Positions 1 to 5,210 of a stretch of DNA of 9,001 bases are shown here, piece after piece (the first letter of the stretch is position 1; each line of letters starts with the position of its first letter). This DNA is from Desulfoplanes sp. (GTDB taxonomy: Bacteria > Desulfobacterota > Desulfovibrionia > Desulfovibrionales > Desulfomicrobiaceae), in the NCBI GenBank assembly GCA_028708105.1, contig JAQVZR010000046.1, positions 1 to 9,001 of the forward strand. Reading direction: 5' to 3'. The notes beneath the pieces were generated by a model. The model had not been told where the DNA came from. It saw only the letters and a program-made list of their open reading frames with translations, and ran no database searches. The position numbers and the translations under genes are program-made.

Positions 1-302
1 GGGAAACCGTTGGTAAAAGTATGCACCAGAATTCTGCCCCGGTCATCTTCAATAAAGGCGTAGTTAATATCTTCATCAACGGCGAGCAGTTCATCGACCA
101 TGGCCTTTAATTGCAATAAGTCCGTGGATAAAAGGGGGTCCGTCGCCCGCAGAGCGAGGTTGCCTGCCAGTACCCTTCCTCGTTTGAGAAATTCCTGAAC
201 CAGAGCATTGGACGCAATGGGAGTGACCGAGAGAGTCACTATCAAAGAGGAGAAGATGACAATCAGGGCAATACCAATATTGACCTTGGTGTGCACACGC
301 AT
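1..302 (-). CDS. Membrane-anchored sensor protein, probably histidine kinase (N-terminal part only)
   Basis: Only the first 100 codons lie in the window; the rest runs off the left edge. The product begins MRVHTKVNIGIALIVIFSSL, a short basic N-terminus followed by one membrane helix (about residues 8-28). An extracytoplasmic stretch with amphipathic helices (ALVQEFLKRGRVLAGNLA) and a sheet-like segment (INYAFIEDDRGRILVHTF) follows. This is typical of the sensor region of transmembrane histidine kinases or chemoreceptors: the IEDDRGRIL pattern is that of single-Cache/PAS-like folds. The kinase core is not visible, so the family call is inferred from layout and from the PhnD-type binding protein directly upstream. 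The start is uncertain. The ATG at 302 has no good ribosome-binding site, whereas a CTG at 320-318, in frame and overlapping the upstream stop as CTGA, lies 5 bases after GGAGGT. A CTG start would add six residues. Confidence 0.65.
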   Translation of the reverse strand, partial: MRVHTKVNIGIALIVIFSSLIVTLSVTPIASNALVQEFLKRGRVLAGNLALRATDPLLSTDLLQLKAMVDELLAVDEDINYAFIEDDRGRILVHTFTNGF

Positions 303-316
303 GCGGGCGAAGGTTT

Positions 317-1300
317 TCAGGAGGTACCTCCATGAGACTGGCTCTGTGGCTGAGAGGTGGTTTCGTCCGGATCAAAAAGCCCAAGATGGGCTGCAAGGAG
401 ACGGATGGGATCGTAATCGCTGTCTGTTGTAGGGATAATATCCTTCATGTCCGCTGCCTGGAGGATGGCGGCCTGTTTCGGATTATTTGCGGACAACCTG
501 AATAATGCGTTTGCAATGAGGGTGATTTTTTTGGGGTCCAGATTGCTGCGGGCAGAATAGACCCAGCCTGGATAGGCTGGGGTTGTGGCCAGAATGCGTA
601 TCTGGCTAGTATCGATCTTTTTTTTAACCACATCCAGGGAGCCTTCCCGGATAGATGCAATGTCGTATTTCCCGGCGTACACGGCCAGGATGGCTTTTTC
701 CTGTTTGCCGGCCGGGCCGGGGGCAAAATCCACCTTGGCGAACATATCTTTGGTGATGCCCTGATCAAGAAAATATCCCAGGTCGAAAAGATATCCGCCT
801 GCAGAAAGGGGATCTACGGCAATCCAGCGTTTCCCGGCACAGTCCTTAAGCGTTGTGATGAACGGATTGTCTTTGCGGGCAATGATCTGTCCCCGGAAGG
901 TTGGCCTGCCAGAAGAAGGTTCAACAATCCGGGCAAAAGCCCGCGCTCCAGCCTGAGCAAGTTGTATATATACCATGGGATTGGAAAAAGAGATGTCAAT
1001 TTTTCCCTCTTTGACCATCTGCAGGTGTTCCTCAAAGGTATTGGGAAACACCTGCCGTATGGGGAGATTTGTTTCTTGAGAGAGATATTTAATAAGCGGG
1101 TTGTGGCGATGATAGGAGACCGTATGGGAATATTGGGGGAGATAGGCATAGGTCAGCGCCGGTTGCCGCTCGGGAAGGTGGATTTCTTTGCGTTTGGTCA
1201 TATCCACCCGGACAACCTCTTCACCACGGTCGCAGCCCTGGATAATGGACAGGAGGAAAACAGCCAGAAGTCCGAGGCTGAGGAGACGGATACGGGACAT
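317..1300 (-). CDS. PhnD-family (phosphate/phosphite/phosphonate-type) periplasmic substrate-binding lipoprotein
   Basis: A 327-residue type 2 periplasmic binding protein of the PhnD family (Phosphonate-bd, PF12974). The N-terminus has a basic start, a hydrophobic core and a lipobox-like IIQGC ending at Cys23, so it should be a lipoprotein. The next residue is Asp, which in E. coli retains lipoproteins at the inner membrane (inference here). The body shows family features: a first strand LTYAYLP, helix LIKYLSQETNLPI, then DISFSNPMVYIQLAQAGARA and GKRWIAVDPLSAGGYLF. No ABC permease or ATPase is adjacent; a sensor protein follows directly. This suggests a role as a ligand-presenting subunit, like AioX with AioS, rather than in uptake. 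The start at 1300 has AGGA 5 bases upstream and leaves a 7-base gap after the previous gene; an in-frame ATG at 1360 would overlap that gene. The ligand is not predictable. Confidence 0.82.
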   Translation of the reverse strand: MSRIRLLSLGLLAVFLLSIIQGCDRGEEVVRVDMTKRKEIHLPERQPALTYAYLPQYSHTVSYHRHNPLIKYLSQETNLPIRQVFPNTFEEHLQMVKEGKIDISFSNPMVYIQLAQAGARAFARIVEPSSGRPTFRGQIIARKDNPFITTLKDCAGKRWIAVDPLSAGGYLFDLGYFLDQGITKDMFAKVDFAPGPAGKQEKAILAVYAGKYDIASIREGSLDVVKKKIDTSQIRILATTPAYPGWVYSARSNLDPKKITLIANALFRLSANNPKQAAILQAADMKDIIPTTDSDYDPIRLLAAHLGLFDPDETTSQPQSQSHGGTS

Positions 1301-1307
1301 TCTGATC

Positions 1308-1973
1308 CTAGAGAGACGTATCCGGAAATTGGGATGTGAGAGGGGAATGATGGCTGTCATGCCGGTCTTCCGGTTGTGAGTTCGTCGGGGTGTTGTCTGG
1401 TGTCGAAGTATTCCATGGTGCTAATTCTCCAGATTGTCGGACGTCTTCTTTGTGCATGGTTGTAAGCCCTGCAAACCAGGGGAGGTAGGGTTTGAGGCGA
1501 GAAAATCCCACCCTGAGCACAATATAGGCACTGATGAATGCAAAGGGATATTCCAATTGCCATCCAATCCAGGGAACCGTGGTGACGGTTATTCCGGAAA
1601 ATCGTTGCTGCAGCCATGCCAGGGCAAAAGGTGCGGGCCACAGGGATACGGCAAAGAGCGATGCCTGGGCAAAAAAGACCTTGCCAAAATATTCATTGGC
1701 CCAGGTATTGGCAGCTTTATAACTCAGTTTGTCCTTTTGTTTGATAGCACTGACTGAAATATTGTGCATGCGCACCATTTTGGTATTCAATGATGCATAA
1801 TAGTGCCTGTTTACGAGATAAACAAGGCCCATGCTGACTTCCCCGAAGAGGACACAGGTGAGGGCCAGGGCTCCTGTTCCAAACCAGAACGCAAAATCCG
1901 GCGTGGCCTCAAAAAGGCGATAGGGGGCGATAAAAAATGCGTCCAGTAGATAATAGAGTGCTGTCCAGCTCAT
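1308..1973 (-). CDS. Small integral membrane protein, three predicted helices, function unknown
   Basis: A 221-residue membrane protein of unrecognised family. Hydrophobic segments lie at about residues 27-54, 97-120 and 142-160. Between the first two is a polar, basic, helical stretch (about 58-96, with SLNTKMVRMHNISVSAIKQK). The C-terminal 50 residues are polar, Pro/Ser/Thr/Asp/His-rich and probably disordered. One helix, a cytosolic helical hairpin-like segment and two more helices loosely recall the minimal Oxa1/YidC/EMC3 (DUF106) layout, but I see no signature residues, so this is a weak guess. It is the first gene of a run with the PhnD-like lipoprotein (7-base gap) and the sensor, so it may be an accessory or anchor for that sensory unit. 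The start ATG has a modest GAAGG upstream. A palindromic terminator-like element separates it from the TSUP gene. Confidence 0.72.
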   Translation of the reverse strand: MSWTALYYLLDAFFIAPYRLFEATPDFAFWFGTGALALTCVLFGEVSMGLVYLVNRHYYASLNTKMVRMHNISVSAIKQKDKLSYKAANTWANEYFGKVFFAQASLFAVSLWPAPFALAWLQQRFSGITVTTVPWIGWQLEYPFAFISAYIVLRVGFSRLKPYLPWFAGLTTMHKEDVRQSGELAPWNTSTPDNTPTNSQPEDRHDSHHSPLTSQFPDTSL

Positions 1974-2054
1974 GATAATGACCTTCGCGGTGTTGTCGGA
2001 AGCGCGCGTGCATGGGGGGTTGGGAGGTGTCAGGCGGAAAAATATACGAGGATA

Positions 2055-2088
2055 AAGCAGGTTCCCGTGTATACACGGGAACCTGCTT
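2055..2088 (-). terminator. Perfect 34-bp palindrome downstream of the TSUP permease; probable terminator
   Basis: The arms are 17 bp each (left arm AAGCAGGTTCCCGTGTA) and match perfectly with no spacer, so RNA would fold into a very stable stem with a small turn. It lies 37 bases past the TSUP stop codon and 82 bases before the start of the next gene. On the minus strand it is followed by only a short T run (TTTATCC, with TATATTTTT some ten bases further), so termination may be incomplete. An operator or processing site is the alternative. Confidence 0.55.
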
Positions 2089-2102
2089 ATCGTCCAGATA
2101 CT

Positions 2103-2118
2103 CGGTTCGTGGGAACCG
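2103..2118 (-). repeat. Small hairpin next to the TSUP stop codon
   Basis: CGGTTC-GTGG-GAACCG forms a perfect 6-bp stem with a 4-base loop, 7 bases after the TSUP stop. It shares the GGTTCCC word with the larger palindrome at 2055-2088, so two stacked stem-loops follow the exporter gene. It probably contributes to the 3' end structure of that mRNA. Confidence 0.45.
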
Positions 2119-2125
2119 TCTTTGT

Positions 2126-3283
2126 CTAGAACGGAGGCAAAAGACTGAATCCGAGGAATCCTTTGGAAGTATAGCGGATACCGACGTAGAGCGCCAAGAC
2201 TACAAAGAGGCGTTTCAGCCAGATTTCAGGAATATATTTGGATGTGCGGGGGCCAACGAAGGAGCCCACAAGGACACCCAGAAGCTCTATGCCGATGAGG
2301 GGCCAGAATACGGGGGTGTCACGAACAACCATGTAGGTGAAAATGGAGGTTACCATACCAACCAGGACCGCAAGACTGGAAGTTCCGGCAACTAGGTACA
2401 TGGGCAGACCGGCAATACTGGTCAGAAAAGGAACCAGAATAAAGCCGCCGCCGACGCCCAGAAAGGAAGCCAGGGATGCAATGACAAAGCCGCCGCAAAC
2501 GGGAATCAGGGGGTTGAAGGAGAATTCTACGCCATAAAAGGTGAACACGCATTTTTTCAGGCTGAAACTCAGAACTTTGACGCCCTGGTCTACCTGGGAT
2601 GCTTCGGAACGTCCCTTACCCATGTTGGCAGCTTCAAAGGCCTTGGCTGCTGCCTTGGCCTTTTTTTTGCCGTCCTGTCCCTTGGGGGTTGTTTCATAAA
2701 ACAGGTAACAACCCAGGAAGAGAACAAACAGACCAAAATAACCGATATATGCTTTCAGGGAAATCTGTCCGGCTGTGAGCCAGGGGACAAGATAGGAACC
2801 GGCAACAGAACCTGCGGCCAGGCAGAGGGCCAAAGGCAGAACCAGACGTCCCATTTTATAATAGTTAAACGAAGCGGATGCCGCCGATGTGCCGACCAGC
2901 CACTGGTTGGACACCCGGATGGAGTCTGTCATCAGTTTGTTTAAAACAGGGGATGTCTTTTTAAAGCCGGAAGCAAAGTTACTCAGCCCGAAAATGGTGA
3001 TATGGCCAACACCGGCCATAATGCCACCAAAGGCTCCAACCGTGGAAAAAATCCAACCTACCCAAATGGCCCAGCAGAAGGCGATCACTAGATTGATATC
3101 CGGAGCCCCGTTAATGCCCAGAAAACCGGTTGCGGATTCGGGGTTTATCTGTCCCGGTCCAGCGCCCTTGGGGGTTGCATTGATGGCATCCTGCAGTCTA
3201 CCGGCCCAGGCAGGGTCGAACCAGATGACTATGGCCAGTAGCGCCAGAGCCATGATGAGAAAATGTCGTTTTGATACAGTCAT
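2126..3283 (-). CDS. TSUP-family (TauE/SafE) membrane exporter/permease
   Basis: A 385-residue member of the TSUP family (PF01925), which moves small sulfur-containing or organic anions such as sulfite, sulfoacetate or thiosulfate across the inner membrane. The two half-repeats are visible: the first has the glycine-rich TVGAFGGIMAGVG (about 81-93), the second the hallmark FLGVGGGFILVPFL (about 274-287). There is an N-terminal hydrophobic segment (7-27), a long extracytoplasmic-type insert (about 28-63) and a central Lys/Ala-rich cytosolic linker (about 199-230, GKKKAKAAAKAFEAANMGKG) between the halves. Several further hydrophobic stretches are typical of about eight to nine helices. The start at 3283 is fixed by AAGGAGA 7 bases upstream; a longer reading frame to 3634 overlaps the DUF169 gene and is not credible. 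It lies 97 bases after the DUF169 gene, so the two are probably cotranscribed. Sulfite or a related sulfur oxyanion is a plausible substrate in a sulfate reducer, but this is inference. Confidence 0.9.
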   Translation of the reverse strand: MTVSKRHFLIMALALLAIVIWFDPAWAGRLQDAINATPKGAGPGQINPESATGFLGINGAPDINLVIAFCWAIWVGWIFSTVGAFGGIMAGVGHITIFGLSNFASGFKKTSPVLNKLMTDSIRVSNQWLVGTSAASASFNYYKMGRLVLPLALCLAAGSVAGSYLVPWLTAGQISLKAYIGYFGLFVLFLGCYLFYETTPKGQDGKKKAKAAAKAFEAANMGKGRSEASQVDQGVKVLSFSLKKCVFTFYGVEFSFNPLIPVCGGFVIASLASFLGVGGGFILVPFLTSIAGLPMYLVAGTSSLAVLVGMVTSIFTYMVVRDTPVFWPLIGIELLGVLVGSFVGPRTSKYIPEIWLKRLFVVLALYVGIRYTSKGFLGFSLLPPF

Positions 3284-3380
3284 GTACGAATCTCCTTTAT
3301 ATGATTGTTTTTTTCCTGTCCCTCGCATGAAAGACGGGAAGCGTGTTGCCATGGAATCCAGGTGTTTCGGATTTTTCTGA

Positions 3381-4151
3381 TTATGCCTTTTTGAAAATGA
3401 TGAGCGGACAGTTTTTGCAGATATCTTGTCCGGGGAAACCGTCGCCTGGCTTGGTAACGGATGCGCTGGTTTCTTTAACTCGTGTGGCAAAGCGTTCGAC
3501 AACGGATGCAAACTGTTCGCCGGGGATGATGACATTGATTTCGCCACGTTCAGTTTTGCCGGCGTTGTAGCTTCCAGAACATGCCGGGAGCATGTTAAAT
3601 TCTTTTTTTTGGTAGCTGCTGACATTGCCGCCACAGGCCGAAGAGTTCATGCAGATTGTGGGGCGCAGGGGGTGGGTATCGGTGGCGGCCATGTAGTCGA
3701 CAGCCAGATGGTAGGCCTGCATGTTGTCGCAATAAAAGTGCACAGTATCAGGCTCAAAAAGGCCGTCGATTGATCCCAAAGGAGCTACGGCGATACCCAA
3801 GAGACCTTCGGGCATGCGGGCCTTGGTTTTGACGAAACGGGCCGCCTGATCCAGATCTTTGGTATATTTTGCATGGCTCTTGACTTCGGCGTCGTCAAAA
3901 TCTTTCCAGCCGAAATTGTATTTAGCGTTGGTGCAGGCCAGATCTTCCTCTGTGCCGTAAACGATTTGCCCCTTCATGCGTGCTGCAATTTCCCATTGGC
4001 AGAAAGTGAGCTTTTTGGCAGGGGTATAATACTCTGCCTTACTTTTGAACTCGTCGACTTTGTCTTGATCGTAGAAAAATTTTACGGCAATGGGATAATG
4101 ATAGAGCCGCATTTCTTTCATGAGCAGTTCCTGCATTTCTTGGTACGTCAT
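3381..4151 (-). CDS. DUF169-domain, cysteine-rich cytosolic protein
   Basis: A 256-residue protein matching the uncharacterised DUF169 family (PF02596), common in anaerobic archaea and sulfate reducers. The family pattern is seen in the N-terminal YHYPIAVKFFYDQ segment, the middle LLGIAVAPL...PDTVHFYCD region and the late CSGSYNAG. It has no signal peptide or membrane segment. Eight cysteines are present: C51, C73, C141, C168, C173, C191 and a C-terminal CKNC pair (C245, C248). These could bind a metal, an Fe-S cluster or a heme-like cofactor, but no function is established and none is claimed. The start at 4151 has GAGGG about 9 bases upstream. It is the first gene of the leftward transcript, probably with the TSUP exporter, and is separated from the divergent response regulator by 421 AT-rich bases carrying a CRP/FNR-like palindrome. 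Pairing with the exporter hints at handling a sulfur or metal species. Confidence 0.85.
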   Translation of the reverse strand: MTYQEMQELLMKEMRLYHYPIAVKFFYDQDKVDEFKSKAEYYTPAKKLTFCQWEIAARMKGQIVYGTEEDLACTNAKYNFGWKDFDDAEVKSHAKYTKDLDQAARFVKTKARMPEGLLGIAVAPLGSIDGLFEPDTVHFYCDNMQAYHLAVDYMAATDTHPLRPTICMNSSACGGNVSSYQKKEFNMLPACSGSYNAGKTERGEINVIIPGEQFASVVERFATRVKETSASVTKPGDGFPGQDICKNCPLIIFKKA

Positions 4152-4572
4152 ATCTTTCCCTCTGGCTGGTTTAGGTTGCGTATGATAGGGACGTAAAACA
4201 TGTCCTGAATCATATAGGATACGTGGTCCATGTTCGTGATTATCCGCTGTGTGATATTTTGCACATACGGTGCGCAGGACATATTTATTGTGTGTTAAGA
4301 ATGCAAAAATGAGAAAAAAAGAACTTTTTTGGATAATATTTACAGAGGGGGAAGAAACATTTTATAACATATTGTGAATATTATCACGATATGTTATTTT
4401 TACTCTTTAATATCAAAGTGTTAAATGTAATTTTATAGAATATAGCAAATGATTATGATTTTATCAACGTGCTATGTTGTCTGGATTTTAAAACCAATCC
4501 CTTTGACCTTAGCACAAAGGATGGCTAGAAATGGGAAAAATATTTTTTTCACAACTGATGGAAGGAATTATT
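4152..4572. other. AT-rich divergent intergenic region
   Basis: This is a 421-base stretch without a gene between the leftward DUF169 transcript and the rightward response regulator. It is markedly AT-rich, especially from 4280 to 4500. It holds the palindrome listed separately (4364-4397). A rightward candidate promoter is TTGACC (4503-4508) with TAGAAA (4526-4531) at 17-base spacing; another possible -10 is TTTAAT (4406-4411), close to where a class II activator site at 4380 would act. A leftward -10-like TATTAT lies at 4339-4334. An 8-bp inverted repeat (ATGTCCTG 4200-4207, CAGGACAT 4275-4282) frames the part nearest the DUF169 gene. All promoter calls are weak. Confidence 0.5.
4364..4397. 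promoter_or_regulatory. CRP/FNR-family-type operator within a 34-bp imperfect palindrome
   Basis: The core TTGTGA-ATATTA-TCACGA (4372-4389) differs by one base from the symmetric TTGTGA-N6-TCACAA type bound by many CRP/FNR-family proteins, including HcpR-like regulators of sulfate reducers. Symmetry extends outward by nine perfect pairs (ATAACATAT at 4364-4372 against ATATGTTAT at 4389-4397), giving 14 of 17 matched pairs around a centre at 4380/4381. It sits between two divergent genes. Which transcript it controls, and whether it activates or represses, cannot be told. The regulator gene is not in the window. Confidence 0.55.
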
Positions 4573-4932
4573 ATGGCAACTATTCTTGTGCTTGACGATG
4601 TTCAGGACGCTGGAATTCTCATCAAACGGATTTTATCGCGCAAGGGACACTGCGTGTATCCCTTTACGGAAGAGGAAGAGTGTCTGTCCTTTGCCCGTAC
4701 GCATCCTGCGGATTTGGCCATTCTTGATATGAAATTAAAGAAGATGAGTGGCATAGATGTGCTGGAAGAGCTGAAAAACATTTCTCCCGAGATCAAAGTG
4801 ATGATGCTTACAGGGTATCCGAGCCTGGAGACCGCTCGTGAGTCTCTCAGTCTGGGAGCCGTGGAATATTGTGTTAAGCCCATCGACAAGGATGAGCTGG
4901 AAAGCAAGGTTGCTGAAATTCTGGGACAGTGA
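4573..4932 (+). CDS. Single-domain (CheY-like) response regulator
   Basis: A 119-residue receiver domain with no output domain. All key residues are present: acidic pair D8/D9, phosphoacceptor D52 (in AILDMKL), T80 (MMLTGYP) and K102 (CVKPID). A stand-alone receiver signals by protein contact, as a phosphorelay intermediate or by acting on a partner enzyme. The start at 4573 is chosen because GGAAGGAA lies about 7 bases upstream and the protein then begins MATILVLDD, as receivers do; the in-frame ATG at 4531 adds a non-conserved 14-residue tail. No kinase is adjacent on this strand; the sensor at the left edge of the window is a candidate but unproven partner. It is followed after 278 bases by the PPDK-like gene, which may or may not share its transcript. 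Confidence 0.93.
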   Translation: MATILVLDDVQDAGILIKRILSRKGHCVYPFTEEEECLSFARTHPADLAILDMKLKKMSGIDVLEELKNISPEIKVMMLTGYPSLETARESLSLGAVEYCVKPIDKDELESKVAEILGQ

Positions 4933-4978
4933 CCGGCCTCTGCTGTGCGTGTGGTCGATAAAAGGAGGGCGTGGGAGT

Positions 4979-5044
4979 ATGCAGTATATAGGGCGTCGTG
5001 GGCAGGACGCAGCAGTGCCTGGCGCTCAGCACGTTGTTCATTGA
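4979..5044 (+). CDS. Possible 21-codon leader ORF
   Basis: A mini-ORF beginning MQYIGRRGQDAAVPGAQHVV and ending TGA. It is preceded by a near-ideal AAGGAGG (4962-4968) 10 bases before the ATG, better than the sites of several real genes here. Its stop codon lies in a perfect hairpin (CATTGA-TAGT-TCAATG, 5039-5054). It has no recognisable similarity and no run of a single amino acid that would mark a classic attenuator. It may be a translated leader of the downstream PPDK-like gene, or chance. Confidence 0.25.
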   Translation: MQYIGRRGQDAAVPGAQHVVH

Positions 5045-5060
5045 TAGTTCAATGCTATGA

Positions 5061-5142
5061 GCCGATTGTGTAGGGGAAATGTACGGACCGTCCGTTTTTC
5101 GTTCTCCATGGAAAGAACGGAAAGTATTTGTTTCCCTACGGC
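5061..5142 (+). promoter_or_regulatory. Structured leader region upstream of the PPDK-like gene
   Basis: Nested inverted repeats suggest a branched RNA fold. An outer stem pairs GTAGGGGAAA (5070-5079) with TTTCCCTAC (5131-5139), one G bulged, possibly extended by GCC (5061-5063) with GGC (5140-5142). Inside are two hairpins: ACGGA-CCG-TCCGT (5083-5095), directly followed by TTTTT, and CGTTCT with AGAACG (about 5100-5119). The first could act as a weak terminator. The coding start is 69 bases further, with a clear AAGGAG. I do not recognise a known riboswitch family. Confidence 0.35.
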
Positions 5143-5210
5143 GTGCAATTACTTTTGTCTGCAGGTCTTTTGTCTCCGGGTCCAAAAACAGCCAATACAA
5201 GGAGCTTTTC

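Noticed and set aside
962..1339. Plus-strand open frame of 125 codons opposite the PhnD-like gene
   Set aside because: It is antisense to a well-supported gene, has no recognisable motif and no ribosome site worth noting; other long antisense frames were dropped for the same reason.
2126..3634. A 502-residue reading of the TSUP gene starting at 3634
   Set aside because: The extra N-terminus overlaps the DUF169 gene by over 250 bases, is not membrane-like, and the ATG at 3283 has a strong AAGGAGA site.
4315..4330. AAAAAAG-AA-CTTTTTT inverted repeat as a terminator
   Set aside because: The stem is almost all A-T with a 2-base loop, and it sits in the middle of a divergent promoter region where no transcript is expected to end.
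4441..4475. Fur-box-like AATGATTAT plus flanking ATAGCA/TGCTAT inverted repeat upstream of the response regulator
   Set aside because: Only half of a Fur consensus fits and the region is so AT-rich that such matches are expected by chance; the 6-bp inverted repeat is short and widely spaced.
4531..4572. A 14-residue extension of the response regulator
   Set aside because: Receiver domains begin at the MATILVLDD strand, and the better ribosome site serves the ATG at 4573.
5079..5210. A 44-residue N-terminal extension of the PPDK-like protein
   Set aside because: No ribosome-binding site precedes the ATG at 5079, the extension lies in the structured leader, and AAGGAG precedes the ATG at 5211.
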